A stretch of 64,000 nt of DNA from Hydrogenophaga crassostreae (GTDB lineage Bacteria; Pseudomonadota; Gammaproteobacteria; Burkholderiales; Burkholderiaceae_C). The notes beneath the pieces are model-generated. The model made no database searches. It saw nothing but the letters and a program-made list of their open reading frames with translations, and was not told the DNA's origin. A program made the translations under genes and the position numbers. The stretch covers positions 434,001 through 498,000 of the forward strand of contig NZ_CP017476.1 in the NCBI RefSeq assembly GCF_001761385.1, given 5' to 3'. The first letter of the stretch is position 1. Every line of letters starts with the position of its first letter. This document shows positions 51,432-58,358 of the stretch, in pieces.

Positions 51432-52670
51432 TCATGTTGGCTGAAAAAGCGCCTTGAGTTCACGCTGGCGGTGCCAGGCGTCGTGCTCGCCGAGTTCGAT
51501 CAAGGCCTGCACAAAACCCGGTTCGAACATGAGGTAACTGGCGAGGGACGCTGCGCTGCCTCCGGAGGCAGCCCCGGTTTCCAGTGCGCCCAGGCCCTTG
51601 AGGGTATTGCGTGTGGCTGCGGGCAGATCTGCGACATGTTTGCGAGCCAGCTCATCGATCGAAAAGCTGGGCTGCAATGACACGACTTCCACCGCATGGT
51701 AAGGCAGGGCGGCCGCGACCTCCGGGGGCAACTGTTCCAGGGTGGCGCTGACCCGTTGTGCCTGTTCCACGTCGTGGTGCACGGTGTCGTGAAACACGCT
51801 GGCCATGGCATGGCCAGCGATGGTGCCGGCGGTGGGCTCTGGGCTGATCGAGGGGAGTCTCCCCGTGCGTTGTGGCTGGCCGACGCCGATCACCAGAATG
51901 CGCCGTGCACCAAACTGGATGGCCGGCGACAGCGGGGAAAGCTGGCGCATGGAGCCATCGCCGAAATACTCCTTGTGTCCATCAACCCATAGCGGCACAG
52001 CCGGAAAGAGAAACGGGATCGAGCTGGAGGCCATCAGGTGCTCGATCGTAATGGGCTGGAATGAAGCGCGCCTGCTTGGGCGCCGCCAGGGTTGCACAGT
52101 GTGGTTGGGCGCGGTTTGACAGAACGTCCAGTGTTCTCCGGAGGTGTAGCTGGATGCGGTGACGCCCAGCACCTCGATGACACCGCTTTGCAAAGATCTT
52201 TCGACACCGGTCAGGTCGATGGCTTTGTGCAGGGTGTCGACCAGTGGCAGCGTGTCGAGCAGCGCGCGGTGTCGTTTGACCTGGCGCGCCAGCGTCAAAC
52301 CGGCCAGGAAGCGGTTGGCACGAACCCAGCCTGGCGCCTCCAGCTTGTAGACGCGGTGCGACTGCAGTTTGGCCCAGAAAGAGGCGAGCTCGCCCAGAGC
52401 GGGCAGACCCATGTGGGCCCGACTGGCGAGAAAGCTAGCGTTCAGTGCGCCCGCCGAGGTGCCGAACAACCAGCGAAAAGGAAAGCTGGCGGGGTCCCCA
52501 TCGCTTCCCGGGGCTTCTTTCGCCAGCATCTTTGCGATGGCTTTGAGAACGCCGGCTTCGTAAGCGGTGCGTGCCCCTCCGCCCATGAGAACCAACGCGC
52601 ACGCGTCGCTGGGTTCTGTTGATGGTCGGGGTGTTAGGAAGCTGCGGTTGATGAGCGTGTCGAGGGACAC
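51432..52670 (-). CDS. Patatin-like phospholipase family protein
   Basis: A 412-residue patatin-fold lipid acyl hydrolase starting with GTG. The oxyanion motif is GGGARTAYEAGVLKA, the nucleophile elbow GTSAG (FGTSAGALNASF) and the catalytic aspartate lies in FGDGSMRQLSP. It lacks a signal peptide, so it likely acts on inner-membrane or cytoplasmic lipids. Divergent from hpf across 340 bp. Confidence 0.88.
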   Translation of the reverse strand: MSLDTLINRSFLTPRPSTEPSDACALVLMGGGARTAYEAGVLKAIAKMLAKEAPGSDGDPASFPFRWLFGTSAGALNASFLASRAHMGLPALGELASFWAKLQSHRVYKLEAPGWVRANRFLAGLTLARQVKRHRALLDTLPLVDTLHKAIDLTGVERSLQSGVIEVLGVTASSYTSGEHWTFCQTAPNHTVQPWRRPSRRASFQPITIEHLMASSSIPFLFPAVPLWVDGHKEYFGDGSMRQLSPLSPAIQFGARRILVIGVGQPQRTGRLPSISPEPTAGTIAGHAMASVFHDTVHHDVEQAQRVSATLEQLPPEVAAALPYHAVEVVSLQPSFSIDELARKHVADLPAATRNTLKGLGALETGAASGGSAASLASYLMFEPGFVQALIELGEHDAWHRQRELKALFQPT

Positions 52671-53010
52671 CGGTGGCGGCTCAAGTGAGGGGTTTGTGGA
52701 TCGGCCAAATTCTTTCTCGGCACAAAATCATGACACATTCCCACGCCGGTCTGGGAAACGGCGCTGGGCTTCGTCGCATCCATGTTGAACGGACAAGCCC
52801 AACCCCCCGAGTTCGGTGCTTCGGCAAGCTTTTGATTGCGGGGATCGGCAAGGTGTGTGAACCGAAGTGTGCTTTTTCCCTGCTTGTTGCAGTGCGGGAT
52901 TGCGCACGCCGGAAATCATTGGCATAGTGGATCCATGACTTCCCCGTGGCCGTCCGGAGGGCAATCCGACGGATGGCTTGTATCAACCTGGAGCAACAGG
53001 AGGTTCTTAT
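52671..53010. other. 340-bp divergent intergenic region upstream of hpf
   Basis: Lies between the patatin gene and hpf. In many betaproteobacteria rpoN sits just before hpf; here neither rpoN nor any other recognisable gene precedes it. A good ribosome-binding site AGGAGG (52998-53003) ends the region. No firm sigma-70 or sigma-54 promoter was identified; no small gene is convincing. Confidence 0.6.
52998..53003 (+). promoter_or_regulatory. strong ribosome-binding site of hpf
   Basis: AGGAGG, 7 nt before ATG 53011; it selects this start over an in-frame upstream ATG at 52978. Confidence 0.85.
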
Positions 53011-53340
53011 ATGAACTTGACGATCAGTGGTCACCATTTGGACGTTACGCCCGCATTGCGCGGGTATGTCACCACCAAACTGGAACGCATATCCCGGCAC
53101 TTCGACCAAGTGGTCGATATCAAGGTGCTGCTGACGGTGGACAATCTCAAAGAGAAGGACATGCGACAGAAAGCCGAGTGCAATATCCATGTAAAAGGCA
53201 AGGACTTGTTCGCTGAATGTGCCCATGCTGATCTTTATGCAGCGGTCGATGAGCTCACCGACAAGCTGGACCGACAGGTTCTTCGTTACAAAGGCAAGTC
53301 ACAAGATCACCATCACGAGCCTGCTAAACGGATGATGTAA
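53011..53340 (+). CDS. hpf: Ribosome hibernation-promoting factor, short form
   Basis: HPF binds 30S/100S ribosomes in stationary phase. The 109-residue product begins MNLTISGHHLDVTPALRGYV and has KLERISRHFDQVVDIKV and ADLYAAVDELTDKLDRQV, matching the short HPF/YhbH form encoded beside ptsN. The product ends in a His/Lys-rich tail. A terminator lies 52 bp downstream. Confidence 0.95.
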   Translation: MNLTISGHHLDVTPALRGYVTTKLERISRHFDQVVDIKVLLTVDNLKEKDMRQKAECNIHVKGKDLFAECAHADLYAAVDELTDKLDRQVLRYKGKSQDHHHEPAKRMM

Positions 53341-53391
53341 GAGGCTGGTACCAACTGGTCCCATAGCGCAGCAACGATGCTGCACTGGAAC

Positions 53392-53422
53392 AAGCCGCTT
53401 GAAATGTCAAGCGGCTTTTTTG
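53392..53422 (+). terminator. intrinsic terminator after hpf
   Basis: AAGCCGCTTGA pairs with TCAAGCGGCTT around a 4-nt loop, followed by a run of T. Strong. Confidence 0.95.
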
Positions 53423-53481
53423 TAACAAAGCACTAGGCAAGGCGCCTCAAGGCGGCATAATTTGCCCTCCAAGAGGCCTAC

Positions 53482-53952
53482 ATGAACCGACTATCTGCCA
53501 TATTGCCCGCGGGCCAAGTGCTCGTGAGCGTGGATGCCACCAGCAAAAAGCGCGCATTCGAAGAGGCTGGACTGCTCTTTGAAACCCTTCACGGGCTGAA
53601 CCGCGCCTTGATTACCGACAGCCTTTTTGCTCGCGAGCGTCTGGGTTCAACGGGGTTGGGGCATGGTGTGGCCATTCCCCACGGGCGCATCAAAGGCCTC
53701 AAGCAGCCATTGGCCGCGGTGTTTCAGCTGGCCAATCCGATTGGCTTTGACGCGCCAGACGAGTTGCCGGTGCAACTGCTGATTTTTCTGCTGGTACCTG
53801 AGGCCGCGACCCAGAAGCACCTGGAAATCTTGTCCGAGATTGCCGAACTGCTCAGCGACAGCGCCCTGCGCGATCGCATGAAATCGTCCAGCGAAGCCAG
53901 TGGCCTGCACACCCTGATCACTTCCTGGCAGTCGGCGCACGCAGCGGCCTGA
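53482..53952 (+). CDS. ptsN: PTS IIA-like nitrogen-regulatory protein PtsN
   Basis: EIIANtr takes phosphate from the PtsP/PtsO chain and regulates nitrogen, potassium and stress responses by protein contacts. The 156-residue product has phospho-acceptor H67 in GVAIPHGRI. A CATAAT 21 nt upstream and an aagagg site give it a normal leadered promoter separate from hpf. Confidence 0.95.
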   Translation: MNRLSAILPAGQVLVSVDATSKKRAFEEAGLLFETLHGLNRALITDSLFARERLGSTGLGHGVAIPHGRIKGLKQPLAAVFQLANPIGFDAPDELPVQLLIFLLVPEAATQKHLEILSEIAELLSDSALRDRMKSSSEASGLHTLITSWQSAHAAA

Positions 53953-53960
53953 CGCTTGCT

Positions 53961-54025
53961 GGCCCCCACGCTCCACCGCTGCGCGGGTCGCTGCCCCCCG
54001 AGGAGATTGATTCGGGCTGGGGCGA
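53961..54025 (+). repeat. dispersed repeat type B, intergenic copy
   Basis: Starts 9 bp after ptsN. About 40 bases match the copy inside uvrA at 16321 with two mismatches; the rest diverges (gaggagattgattcgggctgg). It lies between ptsN and hprK. Confidence 0.75.
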
Positions 54026-54085
54026 CTTGGCGGCAAGGCTTTCTTGCTCCCGTGCCTTACTTTTGCGCGAGCCTGTGATCCCGTC

Positions 54086-55036
54086 ATGAAGCCCACCGTT
54101 GTCAGCGCCGACGTTCTGTTCGAAGACCACCGCGAAGCCCTGAAGTGGCAATGGGTGGCTGGACTGGGTGCTTCCGAGCGCCGCTTTGACGAGGTGGCCA
54201 TCCGCGAGGCGCGCTCAGGTGCAGACCTGGTGGGCTACTTGAACTACATCCACCCGTATCGGGTGCAGGTGTGTGGCGAGCGCGAAATTACCTACCTCAC
54301 CAGCGCCGTTGATGACGACAACCGACGCAGGATCGCGCGCATCGTGACGCTTGAGCCTCCGGTGCTGGTTTTGGCCGATGGTCAGACTGCGCCGCAGCCC
54401 ATGGTGGCGATGTGCGAGCGGGCGCAAATTCCGATGTTTGCCTCAACGGAGCCAGCGGCGTTTGTGATTGACGTCTTGCGCGCCTATTTGTCGCGTCACT
54501 TCGCCGACCGTTCATCCATGCACGGCGTGTTCATGGATATCCTGGGGATGGGCGTGCTCATCACCGGTGAGTCCGGCTTGGGCAAAAGCGAACTGGGTCT
54601 GGAGTTGATCTCACGTGGTCACGGATTGGTGGCCGATGACGCGGTGGATATTTTTCGCACCAACCAGGCCAGTATCGAAGGCCGTTGCCCCGAGTTGTTG
54701 CAAAACCTGTTGGAGGTGCGGGGCATAGGCTTGCTCGATATCAAGGCCATTTTTGGTGAGACCGCTGTGCGCCGCAAGATGCGTCTCAACCTGATCGTGC
54801 ATCTGGTGCGCCGGGAAACCCTGGAGCGTGACTACGACCGCATGCCGCATGAACCGCTGTACCAGGATGTACTGGGAGTGCCCGTGCGCAAAGCCGTGAT
54901 TCAGGTGGTGGCAGGCCGCAACATAGCTGTGCTGGTGGAGGCGGCGGTGCGCAACACCATCCTGCAACTGCGCGGCATCGACACGTATCAGGAGTTCGTG
55001 GCCCGACACCGGGCGGCGATGCAAAAGGGGGAATAA
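54086..55036 (+). CDS. hprK: HPr kinase/phosphorylase
   Basis: HprK phosphorylates HPr on serine and can reverse it; in proteobacteria it works with the PTS-Ntr system. The 316-residue product has the P-loop GESGLGKS (161-168), the signature EGRCPELLQNLLEVRGIG and K-loop segment PVRKAVIQVVAGRN. The ATG at 54086 gives the family N-terminus. Clustering with ptsN is typical of Burkholderiales. Confidence 0.95.
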   Translation: MKPTVVSADVLFEDHREALKWQWVAGLGASERRFDEVAIREARSGADLVGYLNYIHPYRVQVCGEREITYLTSAVDDDNRRRIARIVTLEPPVLVLADGQTAPQPMVAMCERAQIPMFASTEPAAFVIDVLRAYLSRHFADRSSMHGVFMDILGMGVLITGESGLGKSELGLELISRGHGLVADDAVDIFRTNQASIEGRCPELLQNLLEVRGIGLLDIKAIFGETAVRRKMRLNLIVHLVRRETLERDYDRMPHEPLYQDVLGVPVRKAVIQVVAGRNIAVLVEAAVRNTILQLRGIDTYQEFVARHRAAMQKGE

Positions 55037-55051
55037 GCCCCGGCTCGCGCT

Positions 55052-55489
55052 TCAGCGCTGCTGATTGCTGCGGTGAGGGCAGTCGGGTTTGTTGCAACTG
55101 GCGTAGAGCGACAGGGCATGTTCCTGCAAAACGAAGCCGCGGCTCTTGGCGACCATTTGCTGGCGCTTTTCGATTTCCGGGTCGAAAAACTCTTCCACAC
55201 GCCCGCAATCCAGGCACACCAAGTGATCGTGATGCTGGCCTTCGTCCAGTTCGTAGACGGCTTTGCCCGACTCGAAGTTGCTGCGTGTGAGCAGCCCCGC
55301 CTGTTCGAACTGCATCAATACGCGGTACACCGTGGCCAGCCCGATGTCTGACTGGTTCTCCAGCAGTACGCGGTACACGTCTTCGGCGGTCATGTGCCGC
55401 TGCTTGGCGTTCTGGAACACCTCCAGAATCTTCAAACGCGGCAGCGTGGCCTTCAGGCCGGTGTTCTTGAGTTCGTCGATATTGGTCAT
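55052..55489 (-). CDS. fur: Ferric uptake regulator Fur
   Basis: Fur represses iron genes when Fe(II)-bound. The 145-residue product has an N-terminal winged helix (ATLPRLKILEVFQ; SDIGLATVYRVLMQFEQ), the metal motif HHDH (86-89) and zinc cysteines C92/C95 and C132/C137. The start at 55489 (MTNIDELKN) gives the usual length; the frame is open to 55588. Divergent from bamE, the common arrangement. No convincing Fur box was found. Confidence 0.96.
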   Translation of the reverse strand: MTNIDELKNTGLKATLPRLKILEVFQNAKQRHMTAEDVYRVLLENQSDIGLATVYRVLMQFEQAGLLTRSNFESGKAVYELDEGQHHDHLVCLDCGRVEEFFDPEIEKRQQMVAKSRGFVLQEHALSLYASCNKPDCPHRSNQQR

Positions 55490-55572
55490 GGCGGTCTTTG
55501 CGAAGCGGCGAGAGGGCCGGCGACAGTGGCACGAGGTCGGTGCAAGGGTCCACTGGGGCGAGACCCCGGGGC

Positions 55573-55578
55573 TACAAT
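55573..55578 (+). promoter_or_regulatory. candidate -10 box for the bamE operon
   Basis: TACAAT in the fur-bamE intergenic region, about 80 bp before bamE. No clear -35 is spaced 17 nt away. Confidence 0.3.
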
Positions 55579-55660
55579 GAAGCATCATATCGTCAGCGTA
55601 CCGCCGGGTCGTTTTCTACCGGGAAACATCCCGGTGCCTCGCCAACTTCAGGTTGCCTGC

Positions 55661-56257
55661 ATGCACCAGCTTTCTTTCCGCTCTATGCCTTTTGTCCGCC
55701 ATCCCTCAAGTGCCGTTCGATGCCTGGCGTTGGGCCTGGTTGTGACCGCTGTGAGCGCACTGTCGGCCTGCTCCTCTGTGAGCGACAGGTTGCCCAGCGT
55801 GGGCAGCGTTGTAACCCCTTACAAAATTGATATCGTGCAAGGCAATGTGGTCACGCGCGAACAGGCACAAGCGCTGCGGGCGGGCATGGCTCGCGAACAG
55901 GTGCGCGACTTGCTTGGCTCCCCGCTGCTCGCCAGTGTGTTCCATGCCGACCGGTGGGACTATGTCTTTACCTTCCGTCGCCAGGGGCAAGCCACGCAAA
56001 GTCGCCGCTTGACGGTGTTTTTCAAGGACGCGGTACTGGAGCGTTTCGAGTCAGACGAGCTGCCCAGTGAAGCCGAGTTCGTAGCGTCGCTGGACACGTC
56101 CCGCAAGCCAGGCAAGGCCCCGGTGCTTCAGGCCACCGAGGAACAGCTCAAGGCGTTTGAGGCGCGCAACGCTGTTGTGACTGGTGGTACCAACCCGCCT
56201 CCGGTGGCACCTGCAACCAACTATCCGCCTCTGGAGTCGCCCGGAGCCGCGAAATGA
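55661..56257 (+). CDS. bamE: Outer-membrane protein assembly factor BamE
   Basis: BamE is a small lipoprotein of the BAM complex that inserts beta-barrels in the outer membrane. The product has a hydrophobic signal and lipobox LSAC (C37 when started at 55661, C29 from an ATG at 55685), then the SmpA/OmlA domain with IDIVQGNVVTREQAQALRAG, VRDLLGSP and DRWDYVFTFRR. A Pro/Ala-rich tail makes it longer (198 residues) than E. coli BamE. The stop overlaps the dapB start. Confidence 0.93.
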   Translation: MHQLSFRSMPFVRHPSSAVRCLALGLVVTAVSALSACSSVSDRLPSVGSVVTPYKIDIVQGNVVTREQAQALRAGMAREQVRDLLGSPLLASVFHADRWDYVFTFRRQGQATQSRRLTVFFKDAVLERFESDELPSEAEFVASLDTSRKPGKAPVLQATEEQLKAFEARNAVVTGGTNPPPVAPATNYPPLESPGAAK

Positions 56258-57081
56258 ACGCCGTGACACCTGCGGCTCCGCCGCACCGCATTTGTGTCGC
56301 TGGCGCCAGTGGGCGCATGGGTCAGATGCTGATTGAAGCCATAGGCGCCAGCGATGATTGCCTGCTCGCCGGTGCTCTTGATATCGCCACCAGTCCGGCA
56401 CTTGGCCAGGATGCCGGTGCTTACTCGGGCAAGCAAACCGCGGTGAACATCACCGCCGATATCGCTGCTGGCCTGTCGCACAGCCAGTGCCTGATCGATT
56501 TCACGCGCCCGGAAGGCACACTGGAGCACATGCACGCGTGTGTGGCCCAGGGTGTCAATCTGGTGATCGGTACCACCGGGTTCTCTGATGAACAAAAGGC
56601 CGAGATCGCTCAGGCCGCCAAGCGCATCGCTATCGTGATGGCGCCCAACATGAGCGTGGGGGTGAATGTCACACTCAAGCTGCTTGACATGGCGGCCCGG
56701 GCGATGTCCACCGGCTACGACATCGAAATCATCGAAGCCCATCACCGCCACAAGGTCGATGCCCCCAGCGGCACGGCACTCAAGATGGGCGAAGTGATCG
56801 CCGATGCCCTGGGTCGGGACCTGAAGGACTGCGCGGTCTACGCCCGCGAAGGGGTGACTGGCGAGCGCGATCCTTCAAGCATTGGCTTTGCCACCATTCG
56901 GGGCGGCGACATCGTGGGCGACCACACCGTGATGTTTGCCGGTACCGGCGAGCGCATCGAAATATCCCACAAATCCAGCAGCCGGGCAGGTTATGCGCAG
57001 GGCAGTTTGCGAGCAGCGCGCTTTCTGAGTGGAAAGGCCACCGGGCTGTTCGATATGTTCGACGTGCTCAGCCTGCGCTGA
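56254..57081 (+). CDS. dapB: 4-hydroxy-tetrahydrodipicolinate reductase
   Basis: DapB makes tetrahydrodipicolinate for lysine and meso-DAP. The 275-residue product has the cofactor loop VAGASGRMGQ (15-24), GTTGF (106-110) and the active-site motif EAHHRHKVDAPSGTA with H163 and K167. Four-base overlap with bamE. Confidence 0.97.
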   Translation: MNAVTPAAPPHRICVAGASGRMGQMLIEAIGASDDCLLAGALDIATSPALGQDAGAYSGKQTAVNITADIAAGLSHSQCLIDFTRPEGTLEHMHACVAQGVNLVIGTTGFSDEQKAEIAQAAKRIAIVMAPNMSVGVNVTLKLLDMAARAMSTGYDIEIIEAHHRHKVDAPSGTALKMGEVIADALGRDLKDCAVYAREGVTGERDPSSIGFATIRGGDIVGDHTVMFAGTGERIEISHKSSSRAGYAQGSLRAARFLSGKATGLFDMFDVLSLR

Positions 57082-57112
57082 GGCGGTTCGTTTTTCCTAA
57101 CTGGATCCAAAC

Positions 57113-57784
57113 ATGGGTGTTTTCGAAACCGTGATGCAGGGCGATGCCGTGAGCCGCAGCGTGGCCTTGCTGCTGCTGTTGATGTCGGTGGCGAGTTGGG
57201 TTGTGATTCTGTGGAAAGGCTGGCTGCTGCGCCGCGCAGGGCGCGATGTGCAGCGATCTGCCGAAGGCTTTTGGCAGGCCGCCGGCCTGGACGAGGCGCA
57301 ACAGCGCCTCGCAGGCAGCGACCCTCGCCAACTGGTGACGCCGCTGTTGCTGGCCGTGCGCACACTGGAGGAAGCAGCGCCAGGCACCCTTGCTTCGGCC
57401 GGAGATCGCTCGCAGCAGCTCACCCGTGTGTTGCGCGATGCGCTGCATGGCGTTCTCAACCGCCTGCAATTTGGCCAGGTGTTGTTGGCGACGGTGGGCT
57501 CCACGGCGCCTTTTGTGGGATTGCTCGGTACGGTCTGGGGTATTTTCAACGCGCTGACGTCGATTGGACTGGAAGGCAAGTTCCAGATCGAACAGGTGTC
57601 TGGCCCGGTGGGTGAAGCGCTGGTCATGACGGCTGCCGGTCTGGCGGTTGCGATTCCAGCGGTCCTGGCCTACAACGTGCTGGGCCGACAGATTGCCCGC
57701 ATCGAGGCCGATCTCGAAGGCTTTGCCCGCGACTTGCGTGAACTGCTGGTGCACCCGCTGGGCGCATCCAGATCGGAGAACTGA
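57113..57784 (+). CDS. MotA/TolQ/ExbB proton-channel family protein
   Basis: A 223-residue ExbB/TolQ-type inner-membrane protein with three hydrophobic helices: one near residues 17-38, one in VLLATVGSTAPFVGLLGTVW and one in ALVMTAAGLAVAIPAVLAYN. It forms a proton-driven motor with the ExbD-like protein encoded 3 bp downstream. Whether it serves TonB uptake or Tol envelope functions cannot be decided; no TonB or TolA gene is near. Confidence 0.9.
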   Translation: MGVFETVMQGDAVSRSVALLLLLMSVASWVVILWKGWLLRRAGRDVQRSAEGFWQAAGLDEAQQRLAGSDPRQLVTPLLLAVRTLEEAAPGTLASAGDRSQQLTRVLRDALHGVLNRLQFGQVLLATVGSTAPFVGLLGTVWGIFNALTSIGLEGKFQIEQVSGPVGEALVMTAAGLAVAIPAVLAYNVLGRQIARIEADLEGFARDLRELLVHPLGASRSEN

Positions 57785-57787
57785 GCC

Positions 57788-58246
57788 ATGGGTTTTGGTC
57801 GGCTGGAGAAGCCTACAGGGCATCGCCCGATGAGCGAAATCAACGTGACACCGCTGGTCGATGTGATGCTGGTGTTGCTGGTGATATTCATCATCACTGC
57901 GCCGCTCATGACCAGTCAGCTGGACCTGGAGTTGCCAAAAACGCCAACGCCGGTGGCTGAAAAAGTGCAAGAGACCGATGCTTTTGTGGCCATTGCCATT
58001 GACGCCACGGGACAGGTGTATTGGGACGACGCAGCTGTTGATGAGGCTGGGCTGGGCGCGCGACTGGCCCAAACGGGCAAAACCAATGCCGCAACCGAGC
58101 TTCGTTTGCGCGCCGATACCGCTGTGCCTTACGGGCAGGTGGTGCGGCTGATTGCCATGGCGCAGGCTGCTGGTTTGTCTCGCATCGGGTTCATGGCCGA
58201 TCCCGCGACAGGCGAGCCGCAGCCTTTGGTGCCCCGCAAGCCCTAA
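57788..58246 (+). CDS. ExbD/TolR family biopolymer transport protein
   Basis: A 152-residue protein with one N-terminal membrane helix containing the proton-relay aspartate (INVTPLVDVMLVLLVIFII) and a periplasmic ExbD domain. Its gene is 3 bp from the ExbB-like gene. Its end ADPATGEPQP is family-like. Confidence 0.92.
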   Translation: MGFGRLEKPTGHRPMSEINVTPLVDVMLVLLVIFIITAPLMTSQLDLELPKTPTPVAEKVQETDAFVAIAIDATGQVYWDDAAVDEAGLGARLAQTGKTNAATELRLRADTAVPYGQVVRLIAMAQAAGLSRIGFMADPATGEPQPLVPRKP

Positions 58247-58256
58247 AATTGAGGGC

Positions 58257-58273
58257 GCGCTGCATTGCAGCGC
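58257..58273. repeat. 17-bp palindrome between the exbD-like gene and leuS
   Basis: GCGCTGCA-t-TGCAGCGC, a perfect 8-bp inverted repeat with a single central base. Could be a protein-binding site; no function assigned. Confidence 0.6.
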
Positions 58274-58358
58274 TATTCCTCACTCTGGGTGAACGCGCGG
58301 CCTGCGCGGCGCCTGGCCAGCTTTTCTTTCGCCGGTTTCCCGGCTTTTGGTTTTCTTC

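Noticed and set aside
52841..53000. Possible sigma-54 promoter before hpf
   Set aside because: No TGGCAC-N5-TTGCA-like pair with correct spacing could be found.
55490..55660. Fur-binding box between fur and bamE
   Set aside because: No 19-bp sequence close to the Fur consensus was seen.
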